Assembly: GCF_003590095.1 (NCBI RefSeq)
Contig: NC_039494.1
Coordinates: 6,200,001-6,264,000 of the forward strand
DNA: 64,000 bases
Source: Trichoplusia ni
Lineage: Eukaryota; Arthropoda; Insecta; Lepidoptera; Noctuidae
Reading direction: 5' to 3'
This document shows, piece by piece, positions 13,468 to 27,208 of the stretch (position 1 is its first letter; each line of letters opens with the position of its first letter). Position numbers and translations under genes: made by a program. The notes beneath the pieces are model-generated. The model was not told the origin of the DNA, searched no databases, and was given only the letters and a program-made list of their open reading frames with translations.

Positions 13468-14867
13468 GTAAGCATACTACCAACCTCTTTTTAAAATTTC
13501 GATGTTTTCATATTTTTATAGACCGCACTGGTTCAGTAGGACACATTGTCTATTTTACCTTGTGTTAAATGGAAAGATGAAGTGCTGTGCTGTGGAGTCT
13601 TTTGTGTCGATTTTTCTGGAAGAGGTAAACTTTTATTACTTTTCGTTAACTTTTTTTTAATAGGACAACACGATGTTGAATCATAATCAGAATGTTTAGT
13701 ATGAAAAAAAAAGAATATAAAAATTAATAACAACGAACTAAATTGTATTTACTGTTTATACATATTATACAACAGCAATATAAATTACCAATATCCAGAA
13801 GCATCCAAGTTTCATCATTTAAGTTATACCTGCTCAGATGCATTATGTAAATTTCAACTCACCGACATACAAGTCAATATACAACTGCTGCCTTAAATCA
13901 CAGACTTGATTAATTGGGTTATTTATCGTAATTTTATATTTCGCTATCGGTTTACCAATATTTATTTTATTATAAAGTCTATTTATTAAGGAAAGGAAGT
14001 CTTTATTTTCCGAAACGCTGCGTTTTTTGTGGATCTCGGTTCAGTGGCTTCGAGTCGTAAAATAGTGATTTCAAATAAAAATAAAATTGCTTTTAGAGAA
14101 AACATTATTTACGTTCATCTTACCGCGTGAATGTAAAATAAAAGGAAACCCTCCATGTTGACTTATTCCTCTGTTCTATTAGTTCAGACTGTTGGTGAAG
14201 TTTCATTTCTTTCTTGTTTCCGTTGTAATGTTATTCACTTTTAAACTCATTGGTCTCAAAAGGAAATTAATATCTATAGAACATAAAAAACTCGAAGGCA
14301 TACAAACGAATTCCACACATAAACCTTAACACATTTAAATGTGATGAGAATCAGGAACGCGGACGTTAACAGGCCACCTAACTAAGTTTTCCGAAATTAC
14401 ACGCGAACTTTTCGAATAAAACGCGACACAAAGGGAGTGAGCCCTTAATGAAGACAATATTTTGAGGGACTCTCAACTCGAGTAATTAAATCTCGCGGCT
14501 CATATCTCCGAGGAGTATAACTAGGGGTATAGACAGAGTAATTGGTTATTAAATTAGTCGTGGTGTCGATCAATTTGTGTTTCCACGTAATTTTAGTTTG
14601 GGTCTGGATGTGAGAGACGTGAATTTAAAATGATGTTAATCAACGAGATTGCTGTGCTATTTGAAGTTATGGAATGGGTTGAAATATTTGGTCAGTATTA
14701 TAAGCAAATATTATAGTAATATAATATGAGTAAATGAATACTTAAAAATGAGTAACACCAAAACGGATTTCTTGAAAAAAACTAACCTTCGAGTAAGAAA
14801 CGATACAATTCTTCCAAATATCAGAGACAAAATAAACCAAAGTGTCGCTGACGTGATCGTATAAAAC

Positions 14868-15867
14868 NNNNNNNNNNNNNNNNNNNNNNNNNNNNNNNNN
14901 NNNNNNNNNNNNNNNNNNNNNNNNNNNNNNNNNNNNNNNNNNNNNNNNNNNNNNNNNNNNNNNNNNNNNNNNNNNNNNNNNNNNNNNNNNNNNNNNNNNN
15001 NNNNNNNNNNNNNNNNNNNNNNNNNNNNNNNNNNNNNNNNNNNNNNNNNNNNNNNNNNNNNNNNNNNNNNNNNNNNNNNNNNNNNNNNNNNNNNNNNNNN
15101 NNNNNNNNNNNNNNNNNNNNNNNNNNNNNNNNNNNNNNNNNNNNNNNNNNNNNNNNNNNNNNNNNNNNNNNNNNNNNNNNNNNNNNNNNNNNNNNNNNNN
15201 NNNNNNNNNNNNNNNNNNNNNNNNNNNNNNNNNNNNNNNNNNNNNNNNNNNNNNNNNNNNNNNNNNNNNNNNNNNNNNNNNNNNNNNNNNNNNNNNNNNN
15301 NNNNNNNNNNNNNNNNNNNNNNNNNNNNNNNNNNNNNNNNNNNNNNNNNNNNNNNNNNNNNNNNNNNNNNNNNNNNNNNNNNNNNNNNNNNNNNNNNNNN
15401 NNNNNNNNNNNNNNNNNNNNNNNNNNNNNNNNNNNNNNNNNNNNNNNNNNNNNNNNNNNNNNNNNNNNNNNNNNNNNNNNNNNNNNNNNNNNNNNNNNNN
15501 NNNNNNNNNNNNNNNNNNNNNNNNNNNNNNNNNNNNNNNNNNNNNNNNNNNNNNNNNNNNNNNNNNNNNNNNNNNNNNNNNNNNNNNNNNNNNNNNNNNN
15601 NNNNNNNNNNNNNNNNNNNNNNNNNNNNNNNNNNNNNNNNNNNNNNNNNNNNNNNNNNNNNNNNNNNNNNNNNNNNNNNNNNNNNNNNNNNNNNNNNNNN
15701 NNNNNNNNNNNNNNNNNNNNNNNNNNNNNNNNNNNNNNNNNNNNNNNNNNNNNNNNNNNNNNNNNNNNNNNNNNNNNNNNNNNNNNNNNNNNNNNNNNNN
15801 NNNNNNNNNNNNNNNNNNNNNNNNNNNNNNNNNNNNNNNNNNNNNNNNNNNNNNNNNNNNNNNNNNN
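14868..15867. other. Assembly gap of exactly 1000 Ns
   Basis: This run of 1000 Ns is a conventional placeholder gap joining two contigs. Its left and right flanks are the two ends of the duplicated block, so the true gap is probably negative: the contigs overlap by about 11.3 kb. An apparent open frame running across it is meaningless. Confidence 0.98.
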
Positions 15868-18321
15868 AACAGATAGAAAATTTAACGCAAACAAAACATT
15901 AATACAATCGCCGTTTTCAATTCACAACTCAACAACAACAAATTCGGAGGCAAGATACCTTAAAAAAGTTATATTAAACGCTGAACACAGGCCTGGGGTG
16001 GATGTAATCCAACCATTATTTCGCTTTTCGACAATTACGCGCGGCTGCAAATAAAGACGTTTGGAGGGCAATATTCGAGGAGGGTGCGAAAAAATTATCA
16101 TCACCTTATACCGGGGCCTCGCAGATGTGGACTTAGAAGACATTGAAGCTATATAAATGTTGATATGCTTTTTTTATGTGAACACTCTCTGAAAATTATC
16201 ATTTCATTTTCATCCTGAAAATAATTCTGCAGACAAAGGGACTCGCGCAATTTGTTCAGGAGTATCTGTATAACCCAGTTTACGAACTACAAAGTATGAA
16301 CACGTAATTCCTCCTCACCGGTAATAGAAAACGGACACTCCTCGGCTCTCAACGATCAATCAAAACCAGGTGTTTATAACGAGAATACTTGTTCACTGAA
16401 TCTTGTGTCTTCGCGCCTCTCAGAGAACTCAGGCGTCCCTGTGTTACTCAAATAAAAAAGTAAGTGAGAGTAATTTTTTTCTACAAGCTTTACACATAGC
16501 GGCAATAAAAAACGCTCCACGGAGCTCGTGCCCGCCTATATTTCATTTTACTCCTCCGCTGGGTGTCTCCCCTGTTTCGGGGTGGCTGTGGGTACTGCCT
16601 GTGACACTGGGAATGAAACTTTAAATGCTGCTCGGAAATAATGTGGATTTACGTGCGCCGGTAGGTCCCATGTTTTTGTTCAGCCGAAAGTTTTATTAAA
16701 TATGTATCAGTCACACTGTCTCTGCTTGAAATAATAATACCGACTTTATATTATTGTTTTGAGACGCAATGAATATGTTAAAAAGTTGAAAACTTTCTTT
16801 AATATATTTCCAGACTTTCAGACTGTGTACTGCCAATATGTTTAAAACAGCATAACTAAAAAAGCTACATTGCTATTTTAAGCGATGCCAGTAACAAAGA
16901 ACTTAAAGGTATTATATGAAACAAAAAAACAATACAACGTAAGTTATACAGATGATACCATTTAAAGTACCAACAATTGCGCTCCAGTTTAAAAACTACA
17001 ACACACAGTGCGAACGTATAATTATTATCGTACTAAGTACTATTTATTTATTCATTTGTGTTCTACTTTGCAACTATAAAAGTCCCATTAGATTCCAAGG
17101 TGCATATTTTACATGAACATCTAAGTTTCTTGCCAAATTAGGATCCCTAAACGATTCCGCCCGATAACTTTGCTGATTCATTGCACGCTTGCACTTTCGT
17201 ATTAACGAGCGCGGGTATTAGAAAATTAAGTTTAATTTTAGTAAACGAAAGCTATTTCACAAGATTTCGGTGGAAAACAGAGTTGTATTATGAAATTATA
17301 TACAACAACATAAATGGCTGGTAATACAAACAGACTTTCTAAGTATAATCAAAAAAATTTTACATTTGCACTACAATATTTATTTGCCCTTAAATTGCAC
17401 TCACAAAAATTGGGTGCCCAATTCTTAGGGAACCCACGTGAAAAGGAATATTACTGAAATAGCTGTACGTTCGGTGAACCTCCCACACTTAACGTTTTAT
17501 TCAACATATACCGATATAGTGCTAAACCAACACTGTATCTGTTTGGCTTTAAGAAACATTTCTGCTAAATCGTGTTCTACTCGAAGATCATTTTAGATAA
17601 AGTGCAGAACAAAAGAACTGTGTTGTGTGCTTATAGATACAATGCACGTTAAAGTATTGCTGCTTCAAGAATCCGCTCCGGCCCCGAGGCATTTGCCACT
17701 CGAAGAATGATAATGAAGTTTGACCAGAAAATCAATTTTAAAAGGCAAAACATTTCAACACCCTTCGTTTTTATTTCCCTTCAATCGTGACATCGTTCAT
17801 AATAAAACTCTCAAACTCATTTGCGGGCCTCTTAATACCGTTACATAAGACGTTGGGAAAATGTTGATAGTCACGCTCCTTATTACCGGGCGAAAGGTTT
17901 AACATTTTCAATTTAATCGTATTATACTATAACCCTCGGAAGTATTGGTTCTGACGCAAAAAATGATCGGCGCATCGAAGATTTCCCGATTTAGAATTTT
18001 TCAATAGATGCCCATAAAAGAATTTGAGATGATGAAAAATGATCGGCTAATGTGCTCGGGGTCATATTTAATTAAATCCTTATCTTTGAATTATTCGTAT
18101 TTATCTGTCTAAAGTAAAAATAGAATTATAACGCAAAAGATAATTGAGAGAAGACGAGACATTTTATTTCGCAACTTTCACCAACGCCATCTAGTCTCAA
18201 ACTAACCAAAGCTCGTATAAGTGCTCGACAACTGATATTGGAACGGAAAGGAATTATGAAATATACTAATATGTTTCTAAATTCCTATATAAATTACGTA
18301 TTTTAACATAAAACAAATGAT

Positions 18322-18405
18322 CGTGCTCATCACACAGACTTTTGTCCTGGGTGGAAATCGAACCCACGACCTCTGGTATAGCAGGCAGGACCGACAGGCT
18401 TGTCA
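18322..18405 (-). repeat. tRNA-headed SINE fragment (copy B)
   Basis: This is the counterpart of the fragment at 5985-6070, with the same B-box-like sequence on the minus strand and the same 'gatgagcacgatcat' segment. It is present twice only because of the block duplication. Confidence 0.6.
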
Positions 18406-21400
18406 AAATTAAAATGTCGCAGATATTTCTTTAATGACATCCCGGTTTGTTAAATTTATCACCTATGATCTCTTCAAATCTAGACCTCTGTACTGCTCTC
18501 TCCGCTAGAGTATTTCGCCTACACATTTCTGCGTATAGTTCACATACATCCCTTCCTCTGTCACTCTACTAACACTGATGCAAATATCCTCTGCTTTGAT
18601 CATTTCCCGCACGTCCGTATTCCAAACTCGTTTGAATCTCATGAGCCTCTGATGGGCCTTTGTAGGATAATTAAAAAAATAACACTATTAACCTTACTAG
18701 ACGGTTTCTAAATAGTAATTATTATAAAAAAAAAATACTGTCTACGATTTAACGTGGATGCCGGTTGACATAAAGTAATTCAAATGTTTTCACAAAACTA
18801 AGCGTATACAGGTTTTATATATGTTATAGGTTTATCTGTTAAGCTGTGAAATCGTGACAGGCAGGCAAAATTGCTTTAAAGTTTTTTTTTTTTATGACAG
18901 AAGGATTTAAGAAGGTTTATTTTTTAAAATGAAAATTGAGCGCATTTTTATGCAACGGGAGTTATCAAAATTTATTTATAAAATATATTTTTTTATAAAA
19001 GCAGAATTAGAGTACTATTTACTTGAAATGAAAATAAGGTCATCAAAAACCGAAATTAATTGGACAGATTTCTTTAAGTTGTATTAAAACAAAATTTTCT
19101 ACTTTTCTTAACACTACCGTATCGCACCTTACTAAAGTTTACGATTAACAGAAGTTAAAAGCAACAGCAACTAAACAGGGAAGGTAAACTAAGGAAAGTT
19201 TTAAGCTAATAAACCTAGGAGCAACAATCTAAATCCCATTTCGGGCACGCCAAGGTTCACACGTAAGGCTGAAGATTAATCGCGGCTTGAGGGCGCTCCA
19301 GTTAAACCGACTATCACCCTCACACACTCAGCTGATGCTACAGAATTTTACAATAATATGATGCTTGAAATACTAAAACACATCTTTGGAAGAGAAAGTG
19401 GGTTTTTGATCAGTGTTGAGACTTTATGTGGGACAACAAAAAAATTATTGAAGATTAAAAACGTGGAGAATGATATGCATGATTTTTATTGTGTTCGGAA
19501 TTTATTTTTACATCCACATTTTTTAATCGGATAAACAATTTTGATTATGGTTATCATAAATACAGGAGCAGTGACAATGTCAGTCTTTAGATCAAACTAA
19601 AAAAGTTTAGTGCTGCCATCTAGTTAAACTTAACCGCACCTAAATGTATATGATACATTTTTACATATCTTATGAATGATCCCTTGTAAAAGATTAAGTA
19701 ATTAGTGATTTTCCTTTCTTACTTTTATTAGGCTTTGTGCGTGGGATTCTTCTATTTTTATCACTGCTCCTGAAATGAGTAGGATTTCTTTAATTAATTG
19801 CTTATTATTTTCATAAGTTCGAAGCTAATCGATTTATTTTGATATTAGACTTCTTATAATAAAGATTAGATACTGCCCACCAGTAACTTGTTACGTGGAA
19901 TAAAAACGTGTCTCAATACATTTTCAGAACCAAAAACACAATTTTCAATTAAATACTTTTTACTTAACTTTACATTTAAACGTTTGCCAAGAACATCTAG
20001 TAGAAAAACGAACGAAAGCTCATAATACATTTAAAACTTCTCGAACACAGAATAGTGAAGAAAAGCACTTAAAACATATTTAACCTAGTTCCATCATCCA
20101 AGTAAAGTTACCAAAATAGCTAAATCACAAAATACAGTAACAACAGGGACGCTTTTGGTTCCAGGCTTTTAGCCAGTGAATTTCTACTTTGTCCTCGGTA
20201 ATAGCGTTGTAGTTGCGCCAACAATTTATTAAACCCATGTTAGATTGCTTGCTCCGGCTTTAAAGAATCGTTATCCGACAAATTGTTGAACTATGAATTG
20301 TATTTGGGATATTCTGGAGGACCATCATGTGCAGGTTCAAGTTGTGTATTTGTAATAATAATTAAGCTTTGATTGAGGATAATGGGGAATCATGTTTTTT
20401 TATGAATTTAAACTACGTGTTACTGGCTGGATAATAATATTTTTATTGAAATTTATGCCAAGAACCTTCAAGTGGGAAGGAATAAGGAAGTAGCCTGGCA
20501 GCGGTCATTAACAGGCTGATATTATTATTACAATCTTATAATGATTTATCTTATAACATTTATTCAAGCATACCCACAGCGAGATAACATTTTATTTGTA
20601 GAAATACATACGTTGCCAGAATATACAACATAAAGGATATCAAAGGATAACATTCTAAAAACAAATTAAGCGTATGTTCGAACGTTATTACAAGGTAATG
20701 ATAGCTTGAGCCTCGGAAGTACAAGATAAACAGGGCTTCCCCAAACAAAACGTACCGACTGGGTTTTTAGCAAAATGAACGACGAATACTTGGGTGAGGG
20801 ACTGGGCGCTGCCCTACGGCACAACTTAGGGTTACGCGAATTAAATAACTTTATTACGATTATTAGGATGCTTATCAAAGGTCAAATTCAAAGTTTATTA
20901 CTGTTTTTGTTGTATTCCTTCAGAATAAGAAAATTACTTTGAATACCTATAGCTCGGAGGTATTGTTGTAGTTATATTGTTATACCCTTTCGCCTAACAT
21001 CCTAAACTCATTACGAAATTCAGAACAAAATTATCCCTATGTTTGTTGTAAATGAACGACTATTTTCTATTTTACGTAACTTGTAAGGACGCCGATGGCT
21101 ATCGTGTTATTTGGTAATAGTATCAGATGGGAGTATAGGTATAATTTAAATATCACTTAGTTAAGTTTCAATAAACAGTATAAAATTGTCATTAAAAGTT
21201 TCCAATAATGCCGTTCTAAACTACAGTATTTTGTCAGGGCTCAATTGTTTGTTATCGTTTGACCAAAACTAAGCCATGATAGTCACAAATTGTGTTAAAT
21301 TAGTCAAACATTACTAAAATAATATCACACCATAATACGCACAGAGAGTTGGCAAAATTATTTTGACCTCATTATTTCCGTTCTCTAACGACTTCTCCAA

Positions 21401-24400
21401 TACAATTATAACATGTAACATTTTGTATTTAGATTGTTTCTGCATGCTAGGCATATCTATTTGCATATTTTACATCTTCATTTAAATTTAAATAGTTGTA
21501 AATTTTACTACTGTAGTCTTTCTCATGTGGGATGAGTAGGTACAGAATCTGAGTTTATGTTGGTAAATAAAATCATCTAACAAATTCCTGAAAACCTTAA
21601 CCTGCTTGAAGTACTCATAAAAAATCGGAATAAAAGTGTCAAGTGTCAGCCCTGCATAAAGTTGGGAGCGACAGCGTCGTAAAGATGAATCACAACCAGA
21701 CGATGTCCGCCCGCAGCGGTTTGCGACGACCCTACAATCGATCGCGTTTCAATTCACAATTCTATTACAAAAGCGCCACCGATTGATTTCCAACGAACAA
21801 AACAAGTATTGGATACGAAAATTTGCGATAATATTGACGGGCAAAACATTTTTATCGGTGATAATGGTACGGTAGTGGGATATTTATACAGGGTATTAGC
21901 CGATCAGGGGCCGCATTAACCGCTGTTATTTTTTCATTATACGGGCCTTTGGGGGCTTTTTATCAGTAATATTTGCTTGTAATGGAGCAATGATGATGTC
22001 CGTCAGTAAGCGACGAGGATTCCGCAATAAATAACGGGAAAGTAATGATGTATTGTTGGCGTCTCGCCGGTTTATACAACTTTTGGGAGCCGACCAAATT
22101 TGTACGACTTTATTTAGATGTTGCTTTGAGTTGCGGGTTACTTTTATTCGAAATTTAAATATAGGAATAGATTGGTACTGCTTGATAATCTATTTGTATA
22201 AATACGTATTGTTTATATTTGACGGCGTGCTGTATTTATTCATGTTAAAAAAACTTATTCGAATTGCATATCAATAAGTAATTTATTTGTTTCGGCTCCA
22301 GTTAAAAATAGATCGTCGAAACTGTTCAATAACAGAGCTTACTATTTTATTAATCAAATCAAATACATTAATTACCCTTAAGAGTTCAAAATTATCATTA
22401 TAATCAATAATTATATTTTAATTATACATGTATAATATGCAAGATGACCAATAATCATAACGAAAATTTCGATGTGTAAATTGCAGTTCGCAAATAATGA
22501 AAAACAATTCATAATTACATAGACTTAGTGACAAGTAAATGCCCTTTACAATGATGATGACAATCCGGTGTCAAATAAAGATTATTCTGCATAATACTCA
22601 AAGAACAAAGAAGCTCTTTTATAGAATTAAAATCAAAATGTTAAAGGTTTAAAAAATGTAACGTGGCAACGGAATGGAGGAGCGACAGTAGAATTTTTAG
22701 TCAATTTCTCGTTTGACACAATTGAATTTGATCGCGGGATAAATCAAGTTTCTGGGCACGAGCGCCACTGACTTCCGTTGGAGCCGACGGCTGTGGTCGA
22801 AGCAATGACAGTCTATAATGGAGCTTGAATCTACGAACAAGAAGAACTATTTCTATATTTGGTTAGCTGCATGTATTGTCGAGTTTCGTTACTATCTCTT
22901 ATCTATTTTGGAATGGATCAGTTTGCTTCGGATATTGTACTCTATTTCATATATCACTGCTTTTACTAAAAAATAACGTCGACTTTTGATTGCCTATAAA
23001 TGATTCTCTAAATAATCTCTCGCAATCACTTTTATTTTTGGCAAATTACCTACTCATTTTAATTAACGTAAGTTTCAAATTAATCTGGACCTCAAAAGCA
23101 TAATCAGTTTCTTTGAAATCTTTATCAGCAGAAAAAAGTGACCAGTAAGATTAAAAATTTTCTTTCAAACATCATACCATAAAGTTTCATCAATTGGAGA
23201 ATTGATTCACTTTTCTGATAGAGTCGCTCATCTTTCTTAACTTGAGTCGTTCGGAGAGCCTTTGTCTCGGGCGCTGAGTCGCGACCTCAGATGACTCGTT
23301 TGTGGCTACTTAACGAGTCGCCTGCTCAATTCTAACTTCATTTGTGCCCTAATGCAAATCGAGCGACGGCTTAACAGAATATTTTGTCGCTCCACTGTCT
23401 CTTGTTTTGCTCTGTTTATGTTTTGCAAATGTTATCAAGTTGTGTTCGAATGACGGATTGGATGAAATGGGAATATGATTGATTCGTACACTTTTTCGGA
23501 GTGAATTGTCATTTTTAAGAAATGTTTTTTTCTTCTTCATTTAGTCCGCGCTCTTGGTTTTGGTATAATTAAAAAGATGATGATGAAAGATGATTTATTT
23601 AATATTTGCAACTCAAATTATTAGAGAAATTATAGTTTTTAACCTAGTCACGGTTATATTAGTAACACATAAGAGAAAAAAAGAATCTTAAAGAAAAAAG
23701 ACACCAGATTAGATCTAAACCACAAATGAAAACAGAACCAAGCGCAGTGATTTTAAATACTGATGAACTAGCCGCCACTCCTCAACCATATCGATTAAGC
23801 CGACTCGGCTGACAGATTTAGATCCAAATGTCGGCTTAGTTTGCCACTGTTATAGTGCTAAACAATCACGATCGTATTCCCCAAAGAGGTAGACAAAGGT
23901 GAACTGAATACACGGCGAGGTATTCAATAACACTCAATACAAGCTACTCGTGCCATTTATCATACACGATTTCATTCTTGGTAAGAATTAATTATTGGTT
24001 ATCTCTGAATTACTTCCAGGTACTCAGAACTTAGCAAATGGAAATAAGAATTAAGTCAATTGTTTTTGACAGAATTGTACATTAAGACGAAAAAGAAACT
24101 TAAATTATTTTTATAATTCTTTTACTTTACTTGACTTTACGTCAATACAAGTAATTTCTAGCTTTTTGCTGTCATAGAGAGTACTTTTTTGAGTGTTTTT
24201 CGAAAAAAATACCTATGGATCGTAAATATATTTTTCCATCCTAATACCTTATCTCGTAAAATTCAAGTCAACAAAGAACAGTATAAAATATGTTTATTGC
24301 TTATTTCCTCCTTCCTTAACAGCATGACGATAATACCCTAGTCATGAATAACAGGCCAGCCGTTAATACTCAATTAATATATAACCTATAATCTAAGGGA

Positions 24401-25665
24401 TTACCCTGGTTTAGTACATTTAACCAAATAACACCAGAAACCCCGAAATACGATAATGCTTCGAAATCGTTATCATTTTATTGTTAATTTATTCACAATA
24501 CGTGATAAACATTAAATACAGTGGCATGTGATTAATTGCCGGGCAACCCCATTCGTTTATCAATTTATATCAGTATTGACATTGCAAAACTTATTGGTTG
24601 TAATGATAACAGCGTTTTGTTAAATGCGAGGAAATAGGCTGGCAAAATTAATGAAATTACTAATGTTTAAGTATATGGGTACATATAAGTAGTTGATGGT
24701 TTGTTTTACTTTGAATGGAAGTTTCAAATTCATGGGACTTAATTTTTGAAACACTCTAAAATTAAACCAGTAGTTAGGTAAATTGCCCTTCGCCCTGAAG
24801 GGTACAGGTGTACCGGTGCACTCACGTTTCATTAATCGAGGCACATACGACAAAAACCTTGCCATTTATCGGGTACAATTTCCAAACCAAAATACGCGCG
24901 AAAATAACAATTTTCGAACACGATGCCAACAGGGCGGGGATGCGGAGTTATTTTCGGAGTGTTCACATTTTCCACCCCACCATAGCATTGTTTCAAGAAT
25001 TTCCAAAATATTTTCTACTGTTTCTGTATGCTTGCCGGTTCCGTATTGTACCCCATCGTTTCCCGCGGGTATCGTAAGGGGGTGCAAACGGATTACATCT
25101 AGGGGACGGTCGTATTTGTCTAGTATCCGACCAGGGTGAATATAATATTACGTGGAAAACTATGGTTATATTTATACGTAGCTTTAATTTTGCGGCATGA
25201 ATGATTAATGCTAACCTAAAATATTGTTTTAGTTCATTTCTTTGTTGAATTTTCCTTTTTATTTTTGAATTTGCTCTTCTTATCTTTTTAGTTTTCTAAT
25301 CATGCATCAAAACCGAATTGTTAAGACAAAATTGGGTAGAATATCCCCGACTAATCTTTTTATAGATAAGGCAGAACATGTTCTGACACAAAAAGATAAA
25401 AAGTCTCTGGCTGACCTGGGATATTCCAATTTTGTGCATAGGAACCATTACCGTTTTCGGGGAAATGTCGGTATGAAAATTTCTGTCAGTGACGGACAAT
25501 TCACGTAACGACCATAGAGGAATAATACCGTATTGATAAAACAGCCAATTAAGAAGGAAAACCAAAAATTTATTTCGGGACGTTAAACAGCAATGGAAAA
25601 CTTCTATAGAGATTTCTTATACGCATGCTTATTTTCAAAAGCTTAAAAGGTCTTTGTTTTTATAG

Positions 25666-25739
25666 ATGGTGACAAGAAACTGCGAGCGTGGGAAAGGCAC
25701 ATGAGGTTGTATTGTCGCGCGATGCGAACGTGACGCACC
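25666..25739 (+). other. 5' UTR part of the signal-peptide exon, with two uORFs (copy B)
   Basis: The sequence is the same as 13324-13397, with the same acceptor and the same two overlapping uORFs. As this copy is contiguous with the downstream exons, it is the better one to use in a gene model. Confidence 0.5.
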
Positions 25740-25809
25740 ATGACCCGCCGCGGACCCTGGAGGAGCTTCGCAATCAGCGTCATACAGATCATCACCATTA
25801 TATGCCAAG
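25740..25809 (+). CDS. DIP-delta: DIP-type Ig protein, coding exon 1: signal peptide (copy B)
   Basis: This encodes the same 23 residues as 13398-13467 and has the same gtaagc donor, phase 1. From here intron 1 is 4,374 bases to the acceptor before 30184, whereas from copy A it would be 16.7 kb and cross the gap. The predicted product is the N-terminal signal peptide that sends the three-Ig protein into the secretory pathway. In Drosophila, DIPs are neuronal surface proteins that bind Dpr partners during synaptic matching. That role is family knowledge and is not shown by this sequence. This copy is preferred because no gap separates it from exon 2. Confidence 0.72.
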
Positions 25810-27208
25810 GTAAGCATACTACCAACCTCTTTTTAAAATTTCGATGTTTTCATATTTTTATAGACCGCACTGGTTCAGTAGGACACATTGTCTATTTTAC
25901 CTTGTGTTAAATGGAAAGATGAAGTGCTGTGCTGTGGAGTCTTTTGTGTCGATTTTTCTGGAAGAGGTAAACTTTTATTACTTTTCGTTAACTTTTTTTT
26001 AATAGGACAACACGATGTTGAATCATAATCAGAATGTTTAGTATGAAAAAAAAAGAATATAAAAATTAATAACAACGAACTAAATTGTATTTACTGTTTA
26101 TACATATTATACAACAGCAATATAAATTACCAATATCCAGAAGCATCCAAGTTTCATCATTTAAGTTATACCTGCTCAGATGCATTATGTAAATTTCAAC
26201 TCACCGACATACAAGTCAATATACAACTGCTGCCTTAAATCACAGACTTGATTAATTGGGTTATTTATCGTAATTTTATATTTCGCTATCGGTTTACCAA
26301 TATTTATTTTATTATAAAGTCTATTTATTAAGGAAAGGAAGTCTTTATTTTCCGAAACGCTGCGTTTTTTGTGGATCTCGGTTCAGTGGCTTCGAGTCGT
26401 AAAATAGTGATTTCAAATAAAAATAAAATTGCTTTTAGAGAAAACATTATTTACGTTCATCTTACCGCGTGAATGTAAAATAAAAGGAAACCCTCCATGT
26501 TGACTTATTCCTCTGTTCTATTAGTTCAGACTGTTGGTGAAGTTTCATTTCTTTCTTGTTTCCGTTGTAATGTTATTCACTTTTAAACTCATTGGTCTCA
26601 AAAGGAAATTAATATCTATAGAACATAAAAAACTCGAAGGCATACAAACGAATTCCACACATAAACCTTAACACATTTAAATGTGATGAGAATCAGGAAC
26701 GCGGACGTTAACAGGCCACCTAACTAAGTTTTCCGAAATTACACGCGAACTTTTCGAATAAAACGCGACACAAAGGGAGTGAGCCCTTAATGAAGACAAT
26801 ATTTTGAGGGACTCTCAACTCGAGTAATTAAATCTCGCGGCTCATATCTCCGAGGAGTATAACTAGGGGTATAGACAGAGTAATTGGTTATTAAATTAGT
26901 CGTGGTGTCGATCAATTTGTGTTTCCACGTAATTTTAGTTTGGGTCTGGATGTGAGAGACGTGAATTTAAAATGATGTTAATCAACGAGATTGCTGTGCT
27001 ATTTGAAGTTATGGAATGGGTTGAAATATTTGGTCAGTATTATAAGCAAATATTATAGTAATATAATATGAGTAAATGAATACTTAAAATGAGTAACACC
27101 AAAACGGATTTCTTGAAAAAACTAACCTTCGAGTAAGAAACGATACAATTCTTCCAAATATCAGAGACAAAATAAACCAAAGTGTCGCTGACGTGATCGT
27201 ATAAAAAC

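Larger units (their letters stand above)
3540..14867. repeat. Copy A of an 11.3-kb duplicated block (end of left contig)
   Basis: This 11,328-base stretch runs up to a 1000-N gap and is matched from end to end by 15868-27208. The offset drifts only from 12,328 to about 12,342 bases. Every difference I found by eye is a one-base indel, mostly in a homopolymer, and I noticed no substitution. Because the end of one contig equals the start of the next, this is best read as an uncollapsed contig overlap, not a biological duplication. Apart from the signal-peptide exon at 13324-13467 and a small SINE-like piece near 5985-6070, I find only AT-rich intronic or upstream DNA. Confidence 0.93.
15868..27208. 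repeat. Copy B of the 11.3-kb duplicated block (start of right contig)
   Basis: This 11,341-base stretch matches 3540-14867 in order and orientation. One-base length differences are dense in the first 1.5 kb (for example at the A, T and G runs between 15890 and 17220). They become rare in the middle and reappear near the end of copy A. That pattern fits poorly polished contig ends. The sequence continues uniquely after 27208, so this copy is joined to the rest of the gene. It contains the exon at 25666-25809 and the SINE fragment near 18322-18405. Confidence 0.93.

Noticed and set aside
14821..15894. Open frame of 357 codons across the gap
   Set aside because: It consists almost wholly of Ns. 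Only a few real codons exist at each end and they belong to different contigs.
3540..27208. A genuine 12-kb tandem duplication of the first exon
   Set aside because: The repeat units end exactly at the contig edges around a 1000-N placeholder, and the differences are one-base indels typical of consensus error. An assembly overlap is simpler.
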